Below are positions 52,101 to 64,000 of a stretch of DNA of 64,000 nt, piece after piece (positions within the stretch are counted from its first letter, which is position 1; the number at the start of each line of letters is the position of its first letter). The stretch spans positions 2,840,368-2,904,367 of the forward strand of contig HG738138.1 of assembly GCA_000499405.2 (NCBI GenBank), written 5' to 3'. The notes beneath the pieces were generated by a model. It ran no database searches. It worked only from the letters and a program-made list of their open reading frames with translations, and was not told where the DNA came from. This DNA is from Onchocerca volvulus (taxonomy: Eukaryota; Nematoda; Chromadorea; Rhabditida; Onchocercidae). A program made the position numbers and the translations under genes.

Positions 52101-54597
52101 TCTGCAACAAAAATCCTAATAGTTCTATACCAAAAAATATTGGAGAGATATCAAATTTCACTCGAATTATCAAAATGACTGTTTTTCTCTGTATGGAGAA
52201 CATGTACTAACAGATTGTTGCATATGCATATTACAGGACGTCGCAGTGAATGTCTTCCAGTTGCAGTTACAGCTTTACACAAATAATGAATAGATTGCGC
52301 TGGTGCACCATCAATTTCATCCAAAATAAGACAATTTGGTTTGGAATCCTGCAAAAAAAATTTTCTACAAAATGAACCAATTCTAACCTATCAGATAACT
52401 CAAAAAAAAAAAAAACTCATCCTTACGGCATCCAGAGTCCTTGTGGTTCGTAATGCATCTTCAAAACACTTTTCGAAATCCATGGTATTTCGCTCATCAC
52501 TGAAAGGAGGAAAAAAGTGGGAAATGCCAAAAAATACAGTACATAAGCTCTTACATAATCGAGGAATTGTATCGGAAAAGTGATAACAAAAAAATTGTTT
52601 TAGCTAATCTTGAAGAATCTCAATAACAAATTAAGAGACTGTTAATTCAGGAAGAAAATAAGCTGAGGCAAAAAAGGACTGTGCAACAATTGTGTATCAA
52701 AATTAAGTGAATTTACCTAGCATTTAAACTCGCTACTCGATATCCAGCATGTTGCGCCACCAAAGTTGCTAATGTTGTTTTACCAGTGCCAGCAGGTCCA
52801 GCTAGGAGCACTACCTAAACGTATTTTCTCGAACCCCTTCAAATGTTTTTGCTCGGATGAAAAATTAATGAACATGAAATGTTTTCGGCAAAAAACGGAC
52901 TCATACTTTATGCGATGGGCGTCTTGGTTTTTCATTGTTCAAGATGAGGAGTTGTTGTTGATTTGAAGCACCTTTTAGGACAACATCCGAAATAGTCCTC
53001 TGAAAGACACACTCGTCCCATAGTCTTAACCAGTTCAGCAACAAACGATTCACAGTCTGAAATTGCTTCCCTCTCAGAAAATTCATTAAAATATGTATCA
53101 ACATAATCCGTCAAAAGTTTTGCTACCAGTCCAGATGTAAACTAGAGTTATCAAACTAAAGGAAAATTAAAGCACCTCATCACTAATAAGATCAGCATAA
53201 GTATGCGGCGCATATTTCTCAACCCACAACTTATTCTGAATGATCGCAGACTCCGCTTCCACATCTTTAGGAACAATATCAGAAACTTCAAAAGCAATCC
53301 CAGAATTTAACACTTTTTCGGTGTAACCAAACTTCATAGCATCACTTCTTAGTTTATCACTGCTGTGTTTATCAACCGTTTGTTCAGCACTCCTTAACAT
53401 TATGTAGAATCTGCAAACATTCTCCTCATAAAATGAAATACCTTCCTGAATCTGATTCAGGATTTCTAACATTCAGAGGTCATTCAGCAACAGCTTTCCG
53501 AATAAATAACGAAAATATTCTTAAAAATCTCCCTTCTTCGTACACGAAGATCTTCAATTTATTTATAATTTTAACCTCTGCAAGATTGTAGGAGCTGTGA
53601 AACCGATCCACGGCGTACCATCATACGGTGGATATAGCAATACTTCGCTTTTTCTCGACTTTGCTGATGTACTTTGTTTAGCCTCTTCTTCATCTGTTCG
53701 TAAATCTGTTAAATGACGTTTTCTACGAGTCTATAAACAATCATAGAGAGTTTATATAGGATTAGCTAATATATTTTAAAATTACGCAGGATGAAATTCG
53801 ATTTAGAAAAATCTGTCACCATCATGTACTGAGATAGGCTCATTATGTAGTTAGTCGAAAAATAACACAAGTTTCATAAAAGCAACCGAAAAATGGAACC
53901 CAAAAAATTTAAAAGCAATTCGAACTATGCATACCATTCTCAAATAAATCAATGAAATATCCTAACTAACCCACCCATAAAATGCGTCGTGTAAGACGTT
54001 CAACCATTTGATCGCTAAGAATCCCTCGTCTTATATCGCGTTCTTCTTCATAATTATCGCAATTTACTCGCATATGCCAATCTGTTAATACTCGTAAGTC
54101 CATTTTATGAAATTGAATTTCAAGTTTTGCTTGACATGAGCACTTCTTGATCATCACTCTAATGTTTCATCTAGTAACACGATTATAAACTGAAAGTATG
54201 TCTACAAATAAATGATCAGAATACCGACCATTGAATATTCAGTTTATTTTATAAGTTGTTGGTAATTATTGCGCTCATTTCAACATCCCAATCATGAAAC
54301 ATAATTAAGCAGAAAATTACATACCAAGTGCATCACAATCATCAGGTATCGATATCCGTTTTGGCGATCTCTGTAGAACGTCATTCAAAATATTTACCGA
54401 TGGGTCATTTTGTACATTTGTCTCTCTTCAAAAAAAAAAAAAAAAATTCAGATACGAGAATTAAACATATTCTACTACTATGAATTTGGCATTTATCACA
54501 TCACATGACGATGAAATCGAACAGAAAAAACTAACTCATAGTTCAAGGCGTCGTCAGCAAAATCCGCTTCAATCTCATTATAGACATCTGAATCCAT
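49181..54597 (-). CDS. ctf-18: Ctf18, large subunit of the alternative replication-factor-C clamp loader
   Basis: Exons 54597-54532, 54421-54325, 54156-53975, 53730-53576, 53410-53176, 53056-52907, 52814-52717, 52499-52427, 52348-52212, 52101-52008, 51499-51350, 51208-50981, 50940-50869, 50399-50232, 50120-49977, 49842-49715, 49644-49542 and 49369-49181; 822 residues. Landmarks: LWVEKYAPHTYADLISDE and LLNWLRLWDECVF before the ATPase, Walker A GPAGTGKTT (301-309), sensor-type NASDERNTMDF, Walker B LILDEIDG (359-366), RRPVICICNN, RLTRRLEQISRLE, CDLRSAINNLQF, and a C-terminal ITFCYNSGSSSAIRRQL tail that matches the Ctf8/Dcc1-binding end. EIDGAP distinguishes it from RFC1. The complex loads and unloads PCNA and supports sister-chromatid cohesion. 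The intron between 52008 and 51499 begins with GC (CAG|GCACTC). Exons 2-4 at the variable N terminus are less certain. Confidence 0.9.
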
Positions 54598-55203
54598 AAG
54601 TCTATTCCTGAAATAAATAAACAAGGAATAGAGCCCATTTTTTATTCACGATTTACACAAATAACCTATATATCATTCGGGAATTAGGCTTTTTATATTT
54701 TGTTCCCCGTTCCACAATCACCAACATTCCCCTCACTAATATGCTAGTTCTAGAACAGGACAAAACATTTTCAACATTTGCCAAATTTTTATGTTATTAA
54801 CAAACACTTAATATAATAGTAGGAATAAAGTATGATCGCCACAAATGATGCATACTCTTTTGATCTTTACACCTTCAAATGAAGTACGCGGGAAAAGGTA
54901 CACATTGGTAGTATGCCAATCCTGCAGGACTAAATGCGCAAATAGCCCAAAATATTTCTGGGAAATGAATTGGTGAATTGTTCAGAAGGAAATGTCGAGA
55001 ACAAACTCCCACAGCAATTAAACATGCACAGAAGTATTTTTGGAGGGATAAAATATAGTTTAATATTTTTGAAGGTCTATGATGCCCATGTGATGTGCAT
55101 ACCAAATTACTTTAAAAAATTTGTATTTAATAGAAAACGGCTCAACTTTAATAAAAACTTGACAGAGTTGCAAAAATAAAAAAAAAATGATAAAAATAAG
55201 ATT

Positions 55204-55263
55204 AGTAATAATAATAATCATAATAGCAATAATAATAATAATAGTAATAATAATAATAATAAA
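55204..55263. repeat. AAT trinucleotide microsatellite
   Basis: Imperfect (AAT)n with a few G and C interruptions, followed by more degenerate ATA/AAT sequence to about 55300. Confidence 0.9.
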
Positions 55264-57254
55264 AGTAAATAACAATAAGATAATGATGGTAAATAATAAT
55301 ACTTCCAAAACTGCATCCTGCATTTAGCATGTATAACATCGAGCAAATCACTGCAGGGGAACAACATACAGCTTCCTTTTCTGTCATTTTTTTTCATGTC
55401 ACATTTTGAAAGAATAAGAATGATGTGCAAAACAGAACAGGAAAAAGAACGATGCGCAAAAAAAACATCTGACAACAGACACGAATAAACAAACAGAATA
55501 AATGGTACGACGAACAATAAACAAAAAGAAAAGAGAGAATTGGATCACAGCGCACAACGGCTTAGAAGAGAGCAAAAAGAACAAACTATATCCGCATCAA
55601 AAAGTGTCTGACCTGGCAAATGGACACTAACAACTTTACCTATCAATTATAGTGACACATAATAATGACGCCACACCAGTTACATCCATCATAAGTGAAT
55701 ATTTTGTTCGGATCCAAACTTCATGAATTTCACTAATTCCCTCAAAATCCCAGAAATTTTACTGGATTTCTTAATTATTCGACTTCACCCTTCCAAGAAT
55801 TCCAAACTATAAACCCAAAAGATTCGTGACATGCTCGGGAACAAATCAGTTCAACAAAATTCATAAACAGCCAAAAAAATCAAAATGCTTCCCAGTAGCA
55901 GATGGGAGGTGCTGAATCAGTAAATGGGATACAAAATTAATGTATAAGCAAATTAAAGACTATTAGAGTAATAAAACTGTTATTACTGATGAATGAATGA
56001 TACCATATGCAATGCCAAATGTAATAAAAAGGATCCTTAAATTCTAGCCATTCCAAAAACTGTAAATTATTTAACCAGTACTATCTATAAAAGTTAGCTT
56101 ATAATAGTAGCTGTCAAACGTTTTAGCTGCATAGGACACTGCAGCTAAATGAACTACTGCTAACAATACTCTTATCAGAATAACCAGTCATTTACAGAAA
56201 ACGCTAAATAAAATGACTACACTAACAAAGAAAAGTATAAAAGATTGGACAATGCGAATGTTCTAAGATTATGTGAGAAATAAATCCAAACTGCCCAATT
56301 CAAAATCAAGACATTTTTTAGAATCATAGAGACATCTTCCTTGTGCAAAATACTAAGATTATACAAAAGAAATCTGATACCCTAATCGGAAAGAAGACAC
56401 ATTTAAAGAGTTACATGATAACCATTTTGGAAATTTACACTTATTCAAACAAACATATTAGGATTACACAGGAGATATCCTAAAAATTGTCGTCATTGAA
56501 AGCAATGACGCATCCAAGGGATCACACTGTTATATAAAAAACTGTCCACTAAAGATGAATGAATAAAAAGTTAAAAACAAGAATTACAAGATTGTAAAAT
56601 TCATATAGAAAAAAGGTCATGAAATTAAAAATCTATGGAAAAAAAAAAAAATTTAAAACTGATGGGAAAAAGTACAACCATTATGACGAATAGATTTCCT
56701 ACTGTAAGCGAATATTAAATGTATGCATGTTTGAATATGACATTTAAAATGCTTACATCCTTGAACCCTGTATCTGGGGTGGGTATAACATATAAACATG
56801 AGTGACACGTGTAGCAAAAATTATGAATTACCAGTGAAAAAAAAAAAAAAAAAAAAAAAAAAGAAACATAACATATAAGGCATATAATGGTGCCCCACAT
56901 CTACAACAACAAATGGGGAAAAAAAATGCTAACTAGCAAAAAACTGAAAACATGAAAAACTAAAAAGAACCTAACAAAATTTGTCACAAGCCAAAAGCAT
57001 CAGATTCTGCTTCCAACATAAAAACGAATTGTAAAGTATATGCTCCTACTAAAGAATCATTACTTTCCACGAAATCGTGATAATGAGGGAGCTAAAAATT
57101 AGTGGGAAAAACGAATCAAGTGAGGCACAGATTTATGAGAAAATTAAAAAATCAGATTTTGAAAAATAAAAACAAGTAAAAATGTGAAGGTGATTAAGAA
57201 GCTCAAAGAATCTTCCAAAAGAATTCACCTTGACTAACATCATGTGTATATCAC

Positions 57255-57315
57255 ATGAACTGTATCAAATTCATGTATTTTTAAAAATAAAAATACGTGA
57301 ATTTGAACAGTTCAT
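57255..57315. repeat. Long hairpin
   Basis: ATGAACTGTATCAAATTCAT followed by GTATTTTTA (57255-57283) pairs with the reverse complement at 57288-57315 (TAAAAATACGTGAATTTG then AACAGTTCAT) with two or three mismatches or bulges and a 4-base loop. It could be a small transposon relic or a structured RNA; the loop is short for a microRNA precursor. Confidence 0.7.
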
Positions 57316-57581
57316 TTTTTTAAAAGATATCTTGGAAAAAAAGTAGCAAGGAATTGATGCCTCCAACTCTGGACAAAAGTTAACTCATTATCACGATGGA
57401 AGATCACTGAGCAAAAATGTCTTCTGAGAATTCATAAAACAACAGAAAAAAAAAATAAAAATAAAAATAAAAAAGAAAAAGCAATGTAGGTTAGAGAATC
57501 GCATGTGTACACTACAGTTATGATTTGTTTGTTTGACTGACTGATGATCGCTGATTGATGGAGGGAGTTTACAGATAAATA

Positions 57582-60500
57582 TTAGTGCCGACCATGCTCG
57601 CTTGATTGCCGATATTCACTACCACCGTTATAATGTCGCAATCCTCGAGATCCTCCTCCTCCACCACCACGCCCACCACCAGAGCCATTACGCACACCAA
57701 ATCCGCCACGTGATAAACCTAAAAACATTCTTCCATTTTCCACATTGGGGAAAATGTAGGATAATCCTTTACACAAAAATGTTTCAACATGAACCGATTT
57801 TGAAAGCCACAAAACTCTTCTAACCAACTTACATGAAAATTATAGTGAACATAATTAAGAATAACGACTGAATTGTAACCTTGCAGTGGAGGGCCTCTAT
57901 GTATAAACGATGTACGAGAGTTCATCTGTCCACCCTTCTGTTCCGAAAGAGTGGCTTCGCCATCGAATCCAAGTGAATCAATTTTCAGATGTATAAGTGA
58001 AAGTGATCGTTCCTGAAAAACTATACTTCACATACTGTATGCATTTCGTGAGAGAAGAATAGAGTTATGAAATTGAATATATATAGACAAAAAAAAAAAC
58101 TTATTTCCCACAAAGATAATTTTTTTTGAGATTCAACTTTTCAATTTCCATTAAAGAAACATCTCTAATAATGCAGTTCATGCTTAACTTGATAATCTCC
58201 ACTGAATCACGGAAATTGGTTTAAAAATAATTTTAAATGACCTTTCTTGCAGCATTGAATGCATTTCTGGCACCTTCTGGTGTTCTCATAACCACAAAAG
58301 CAAAAATAGTCCGCTGTGGATCCGTAGAGTCCAGCACACGACGAGGAACATTTACCGCAGCAACGTGTCCGAATTCTAAAGAAAAAAACCAAAAATACAA
58401 GAAAACAAGTTCATGATGTGTCCTAAATCCATTTGAACAATAGTTACAAAAATAAATCATCATAATGTAGACAGACTTACTTTCAAACTCAGAACGTATA
58501 TCTCTTTCAATTGCAGCTGCACTTTCCGGAATAATATTACGGGTTATGCCGCCCACGTAAAGTCGACAGTTGTCTTCTATAAAGCTTTCAACATTTATAA
58601 TACGTAAATGAAAAATAGTAAACAATTTCCCCTCTAGTATCATGTACGTCAATTATTCACCGAAATTTGCGTGAAGGTTTGTACTGTTTGAAGCGGACAT
58701 CGAAGTCTGATTTTGAATTACAGGCAACCGCGCTGGTGGGTGGGCTGTCGTTTGATTCATATTCTGTAGCTGAGCAGCAATAGTTGCTGCAGTTGTCTGA
58801 TTACCACCGACTAATTTAGCCCAAGTCTTCGGTGTTGGGTCAATTGTAACTGAATTGGAATCTTCTGTCTGCAAATGAATTCACTTTTATAGTGATCGAT
58901 CTTCGATTCTGAGTTTCAACATTGCGATGAGTACAAGAAGAAACAATACACTTTCATATAAGTATAAAATCTTGGAATAAGGTTTAGAATCTCGAAACAA
59001 GTGACACGAAATTATTCCTAACTTACCTGTGCCTCTTCAGTGGAACTATCATCCGATTTGCTACTTGCTATGTCATTCATTTGATGCTTTGCATCATGAA
59101 CAATAGCATTCGCATTCACTGATGTAATGGGTTCAAGATGCTGCTCTTTCTTCAAGCTGTCCGGTGACTGGTCAATAGTCTCAATTTCTGAAATTCTCCG
59201 AAATCAGTTACACTCTCTTATACGCTTCTTTTCATCTCTACAAGTTAGCATTAGTAGGCAGTTTTGATGCAAAACTTTCTTGATAACTTATCTTTTCAGA
59301 CAATTATGTTATGCTGAGGCTATCATCAGAAATTTGAGTGATACAGTTTCATCTCCATGACAGAAAGTGAAGGAATAGGGGATAGAGTAACACTAAGAAG
59401 ACCATCATGAAAAGAAACATGTGAGGAGTCATGTAACGAACGATCGATGTAACCACTTAATCATCCAAGGCCTTGATAGATGAAACTACACACAAGAATT
59501 ATAAATACTAACGATTGTGATTTGCAGAGACAGTCTGAGTATGACCGTTGATTCCGCCAGCTTCACCATTTGCTGCAGCATTCTCTTCAATGGCAATTTG
59601 AGTCTGGACATCTGAAAAGCAAAATACATATCAATCATATTTCCAACAAGATGAATTAAATTTGGCTTTTGTATCCAATACTAGAGGCCACTACGGGAAT
59701 TATTTCAGTAGTGATGACTGATGAACTGTGTATTGAAATACTGTCAATCAAGCACTATGCTTTGAAATAATTTGGAATCAGAGCACCTTCATGCAGCACA
59801 TTTCCAATGAAAACGCGATCTTTTTTTCATGAATCAACTAAAAAAAGCTTCCATATTAATTTTCAAATCATTTTCTCTAACTTAGTGACTGTCCGGATTT
59901 ATGGTAGCTATACTGCAAACCTTACAAGTAACTTTGAGCTTCGGGAAATATATTCCATTATACTTCCGCAGCATCTATGCGCTTCCTTCCCACACAATGG
60001 TGAAATATAAAGAACTGGTTTTATTGTGAAAAAATGACTTGTAATTTATACTTTTCTTACATATGCACGAAACAATGAGTTATGAGAACAAGTATACAAA
60101 CCGTTCTTTTGCGGCTGAATGATATTGTCACCGAAGGCTCGATCAAGCCATTGAAAAACATCATTGTGGACATAGTATTTCTTGGGAGTTTGTGGACACA
60201 AAATGAACGTTTGCAAGAAACGTCTTCCAGGATTATCGCCGGTAGAAAGTTCACCACAAACCTTTAAAATTTTTTACTCGATATCCAATTTTTTGAAACC
60301 CAAAGAGAAAAGTCACTTTTAAGTCATAAAATGCTTACTGTAAAAGTCTAACATAAAGAAAAAACCATCCCACCAATAAAATTCCATAACTTACTTGTAT
60401 GACTAAACCATTGTTCATTGTGGCAGTGCCACTGACAGTATAAATCCGGGCTTTACAGTCAACAAAAGCCAAACGTTCGATTGCTTTCTGTATTTTCTGC

Positions 60501-61082
60501 AAATTAAAAAAACTATTATCTTCAATACTATTTCAATACATAAACAATTATCCTTTCATTTATAAAGGTTTTTGCTAAGACCTGCTGTCCTTGAACAGGT
60601 TGATCCGTATCGTGAGCAAAATATGATTCATGGCTATAGAAGCGAAAAACGTCCTGTGGCCTTTCTGATAGCATTGTGTAGTACTGACGAACGAATTCAC
60701 GTCCAATTTCTAAAAACATATAACAGTAGGAAAAATAGCCGGCAAAGTTAAAATTAAAGCTACCTGATTTAAAAAATTATGCTATATTTTCTCTGTCACG
60801 ATATCGAACTTCTAAAAGCATAACTTTTTTTGAAATGAGACGGTAACAATATATGATTCCCATAGTATATTCTGAGGACTCACTGAAGTTGACATGGTTC
60901 CAATAAACGACCAAGGGGGCATCATGTCCCAACATATGTGTAGAAATCAGTGTATCAACATTATGAAATATTTATATATTCAAATCGAAATTTAATATAA
61001 GACCTTTAGGCGATGGTTGTGGTGTCTTGGCAACTTCATTAGTACGGCCGTTTATAATATCACCAACTCCCTCCATCTTCAT
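57582..61082 (-). CDS. gtbp-1: G3BP/Rasputin-type RNA-binding protein (NTF2-like + RRM + RGG)
   Basis: Exons 61082-61004, 60709-60546, 60496-60395, 60261-60102, 59611-59513, 59187-59027, 58868-58661, 58576-58481, 58375-58242, 58012-57880 and 57718-57582, in phase, 490 residues. N-terminal NTF2-like domain about residues 27-160: EIGREFVRQYYTMLSERP, FYSHESYFAH, FVDCKARIYTVSGT, GRRFLQTFILCPQ, YYVHNDVFQWLD. Then an acidic/polar linker (about 165-325), an RRM at about 326-405 with RNP2 RLYVGGI and RNP1-like TIFAFVVM, and a C-terminal glycine-arginine tail (GGGRGGGGGGSRG) ending SSEHGRH. G3BP proteins nucleate stress granules by binding RNA through RRM/RGG and dimerising through NTF2. The C. elegans orthologue is gtbp-1. 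The ATG lies 18 bases after a TGTTTGCAG acceptor, consistent with trans-splicing. Confidence 0.93.
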
Positions 61083-62531
61083 ATTGAACAAGAAAGACCG
61101 CTGCAAACACGCGATTCCTGAATAATGTGCTTACAATAATCAATGACGAACGCTCTCTTGATCTTAACGTTATACGTAATACGATGAGCGTTTATCGGAT
61201 AAAAGGAATGGATTAAAAAGAAATCTCTAATTTTATAAAAACATCATTAATGCCAATAGAAACTGAAAATATTAAATTCTTATGCAGAGAAAAAAATACA
61301 TTTATACGAATAGCAAGGATTTTTAAGCGATACTGCTATCCAATATATATAGAAACTACAACATGGACATGCATGCTATTCCATGCAGTAGTGCACGCAC
61401 TTTGAATTCCTTTATCAAAATATTTAATAAGAAAAAATCTGATTCTTGCTATACATAACATATTCAGCGTAGTACACTGAATGACTGCAAGACGTTCGCT
61501 ATAGCAAAACCTCTTTTTTACTTTATTGATTTTGATTTGCTAAATCCGCACCATCCCAAAGCGATTATCTGATAATCGTAAGAAAGCGAATTAGCAACAT
61601 TCGTCTAAATCAATGGAATTTACGCTTTAATATAGTTCTGGGAAGCAATTATGACAACATGGCACGCAAGATAGAATGACCGAAATATTATATAGCCCAA
61701 GATTCACTACTTTCTTTACCTATTACACCATTCTGACATTGAGTAATTTAATTATCTATTTCCTTTATCTCAAATATCAATTCGTGTTAAGCAGATGTCA
61801 CACATTACTGTGTGTATTTGAAGGAACAAGATCATAGAACAGATGACGAAAATACGTATGTAACCAAAAGTACCCGTCATAAGTGGTAAACCTCTCAAGA
61901 AAAATGGTTAGCAACAGATACCCTTGACACCAAGATGATACTAAGAGCCATAAATCATGGATCAATAAGATTTTAACCAATACCTGCCGAATCTGAGCAA
62001 CATGATCAAAACCAATTACACATTTCAGAAAAAAAAAAAGCGAAGAGCTAAACAAATTTAACATGGTCGTAATGAGTACAAAAAAGCTTATATTTCTGCT
62101 CTACCTTACTTCTGCAAAGTGTATCTGCAAAGTATGTCTAAGGAACTGACCACTTTCCACAGTCAACTTCAGTCAATTAGCAATAACATGCGATGAACTG
62201 CATAGCATGATCCTAACTGTATACGACTGTTTTTGTTGATGCCAACTAATTCAAGCCATCAAAGTTTGTTTATCCAGAATAAAATCCTGATAAAATGTAG
62301 TAAAATTACACAGTAGAAGGTGTGAAATGAATAGGAACTATAAAATTAATCATACAACCTCTTTAACACAACTTACATCAATTTGCAAAAGTCTGACAAG
62401 AATGTTTGCTGAACCTAAAACTAATTTTTTTTTTCCTTATGATATGATATTTCGATAAAGTTAAACACGTTGTACTATACTATCTCATAAGGAAAACGAA
62501 ATCCATCCAAAACGACCTTTTCATAGGACAA
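61083..62531. other. Upstream region of the G3BP gene
   Basis: About 1.45 kb. It includes a minus-strand open frame at 61798-62064 (annotated separately) and a plus-strand frame at about 61797-61908 (contains VYLKEQDHRTDDENTY) that runs into stops. No complete gene could be built. Confidence 0.4.
61798..62064 (-). other. Unassigned 88-codon open frame
   Basis: After a low-complexity Phe/Ser start, the frame contains VIGFDHVAQIRQVLVKILLI and WLHTYFRHLFYDLVPSNTH, rich in Trp, Tyr and His, with no stop for 88 codons. An acceptor-like GTTGCTCAG lies inside it. No partner exon or family was recognised, and the opposite strand also has broken but protein-like frames, so this may be a decayed insertion or chance. 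Confidence 0.2.
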
Positions 62532-63146
62532 CTATGCCGACACCGCATCTGCCTGCCATACATCCCACTTTGCGTACAGCCCCACGGCATAAAATACGGC
62601 CCGTCCTAAAATACGATGGTCACGATGTGCACGATAAAATCCCTAACAGTTTCGAAAAAAAAGTTCTGGTTGCCAGTTGAACTTGACGAATCGGAAATCT
62701 AATAAATAATCAGGCAAGAAATGTTTCCTCCAGTGTCTTCATGACTCTCAGAAGATTCTATAAGCAACGTTAAGCTATCGCCATTTGCCAAACAGTTACA
62801 AAGGACGATATTTGGAGAGCTATTTCAAGAGATCGTTACATCCCCTCTTCGTTTGCTTTCTCGACAGTAAAGATATTCAAAAGTAGATAAAAATAACGGG
62901 GTAAAATAATTACTACTGTGACATAGTTTTAATTTATTTAACTATGTTGGGACCGTATTGCTGTTAACTATGTTAAGTAGTGCATTTACTGTTATAAAGC
63001 TGTAAACGATTCTAACGATCGCAATATACTTCATAAAATTCACTAAATCCTGGATTCATGTCATGATTATTGCATTCCGTAATCATGTCATATATTGTCG
63101 CCTTTCGAAGTGTAGCACTGTTGCGTCTAATTGTCGACATGGACAT
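62532..63146 (-). CDS. Very small two-exon gene, unknown function
   Basis: Exons 63146-63030 and 62642-62532 join in phase and encode 75 residues. The ATG (MSMSTIRRNSATLRKATIYD...) lies 7 to 10 bases after an acceptor (TATATTTCAG), consistent with trans-splicing. Exon 1 ends GFSEFYE at a GTATAT donor; exon 2 follows CTGTTAG and reads GFYRAHRDHRILGRAV then FYAVGLYAKWDVWQAD, with TAG at 62534-62532. The product has a basic start, an acidic middle and one moderately hydrophobic stretch (about residues 54-63), so it could be a small membrane or organelle protein. I do not recognise the family. The exon 2 DNA is clearly more G+C-rich than its surroundings, supporting coding function. Confidence 0.5.
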
Positions 63147-63466
63147 ATAAATTCTGCTGAAATATAAACACATGGTGTGCATAGTAATTTTCAGATCCCA
63201 TTAAAACGAAAAGAAAAGAAACATGTTCTTTTTTACTGAAGCAAACAACACATCGTTTATTTTTAAAAATCATACTTCCAGAATTATCATCGAACTCGCC
63301 TTTAAATCTTCTTATCTCATCCTTATCTATATCTATTATCCCTGATATGAGAAAAAAAACTAGTCTGCCGTACGGAAACTGAAAAATCTAATTACGTAAA
63401 ACGCGAAGCTCTCAAGTGTCACGAAACAACGCTGAAATCCCATACTCGCAAAAGGGTCAAAATTAT

Positions 63467-63890
63467 TCATGACCCACGGCAGTCGCAAATTAATCCAAAG
63501 CCTGTGGTGCCTCTCATTGCGCAACACCCGCCTCCATCATAATAGTGCTGTGAATGTATCTTTAAGAATCCCACTGGAAATTGTTAGATGGGATATGAGG
63601 CGATGATTAACATAGTTAAGTAACTTACTTCTTCCTCAGATAGCTCGAGTAATCGAATCCTTTCTGTCTGAAATTTTAAAATTTGTCAGTTATCAAACAC
63701 GGACACATTGTTTATAACTATTCTCTACCCAATTTTATAAATTTATTATGATAAATCCTTATGAATTAATTTGATACATAAATCGAAAAAAGTTCGAAAC
63801 TTCGGGAATTTTTCTTTGTACGAAGAAAAATCATGCTCCAATCAGATAATGTAGAGGCGAAAAACATACTTCCGATTTCACCCGCATCAT
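63467..63890 (-). CDS. Very small three-exon gene with a Cys-rich C-terminal tail
   Basis: Exons 63890-63870, 63667-63629 and 63547-63467 join in phase and encode 46 residues. Exon 1 gives MMRVKSE, ending at a GTATGT donor. Exon 2, after AAATTTCAG, gives TERIRLLELSEEE and ends at a consensus GTAAGT donor. Exon 3, after TTCACAG, gives HYYDGGGCCAMRG then TTGFGLICDCRGS and TGA. The N-terminal half is charged and probably helical; the tail has four cysteines (CC...CDC). No family was recognised. Its stop is 321 bp upstream of the next small gene on the same strand, close enough to consider co-transcription. A longer gene with other 3' exons is an alternative. Confidence 0.45.
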
Positions 63891-64000
63891 TTTTCTCCTT
63901 AACTTTATATAAGTTTCAATTTGTGGATTTATTCAATTAGATACATAGGAGAAGCTTGATTCTTCGTCGATAATATCAGTGTTTCAGTTATCGCAATATT
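63891..64000. other. Window edge, no gene seen
   Basis: Just upstream of the small gene ending at 63890; presumably promoter or outron sequence. Confidence 0.4.

Larger units (their letters stand above)
54598..57581. other. Intergenic, simple repeats, no gene seen
   Basis: About 3 kb between the Ctf18 start and the 3' end of the G3BP gene. It holds an AAT-type repeat, poly-A tracts and a long hairpin. Frames at 54875-55517 on the minus strand are hydrophobic or Leu/Tyr/Ile-repeat frames produced by the trinucleotide repeat. The Ctf18 promoter should lie at its left end. Confidence 0.5.

Noticed and set aside
52004..52210. 68-codon plus-strand open frame opposite the Ctf18 exon
   Set aside because: The minus strand reads YTPSLRELRLIALVLQLSR, which continues the conserved Ctf18 ATPase region; the plus-strand frame is its complement.
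52932..53114. Acidic open frame on the minus strand (contains YVDTYFNEFSERE)
   Set aside because: The overlapping frame TVNRLLLNWLRLWDECVF matches the conserved Ctf18 segment after an acceptor at 53056; this frame is a shadow.
55060..55517. Open frames rich in Leu, Ile and Tyr
   Set aside because: They are translations of the AAT trinucleotide repeat and its flanks.
1..64000. tRNA, rRNA and CRISPR arrays
   Set aside because: No cloverleaf with a recognisable anticodon arm, no rRNA-like conserved block and no regularly spaced repeats with unique spacers were seen; a covariance search could still find small RNAs.

Overview
The window is nuclear DNA of a nematode, most likely a filarial worm (Onchocercidae). 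It is strongly A+T-rich and full of long A/T homopolymer runs. Genes are cut into many small exons by introns with TTTCAG/TTTTAG-type acceptors. Several start codons sit 2 to 18 bases after an isolated acceptor, as expected for spliced-leader trans-splicing. A decayed fragment of a bacterial-type glyA (serine hydroxymethyltransferase) lies inside the host sequence. That is what an old Wolbachia-to-nucleus transfer looks like, and it is the main reason for preferring a filarial worm. Exon models were made by hand: each junction was placed on a GT/AG (once GC/AG) site and checked for reading-frame continuity. No alignment or RNA evidence was available.

Layout. 64-2914 (+): 3' part of an ARMC10/ARMCX-type armadillo protein. 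4059-8401 (-): PAQR3-like seven-helix receptor. 8935-9690 (-): dead mariner transposase. 11488-12299 (-): very tentative small gene. 13546-25004 (-): nucleoporin Nup155, more than 30 exons. 27333-30967 (+): sphingosine-1-phosphate lyase-like enzyme with altered cofactor-site motifs, divergent from Nup155. 33292-34058 (+): short single-pass membrane protein. 37928-38117: MITE with 39-bp inverted ends. 38129-40061 (-): small secreted cysteine-rich protein. 43411-46156 (-): Spo11. 48155-49110 (-): Wolbachia-like debris (glyA and a neighbour). 49181-54597 (-): Ctf18, the clamp-loader subunit. 57582-61082 (-): G3BP/Rasputin (NTF2 + RRM + RGG). 62532-63146 and 63467-63890 (-): two very small two- and three-exon genes.

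The genes are mostly conserved cell-maintenance functions: nuclear pore, sister-chromatid cohesion clamp loading, meiotic double-strand breaks, stress-granule RNA binding, sphingolipid breakdown and Golgi/adipoQ-type signalling. They show no obvious shared pathway. The accessory content is repeats, transposon remnants, the bacterial fragment and several short genes whose exons are too small to appear as long open frames. No rRNA, recognisable tRNA or CRISPR array was seen.
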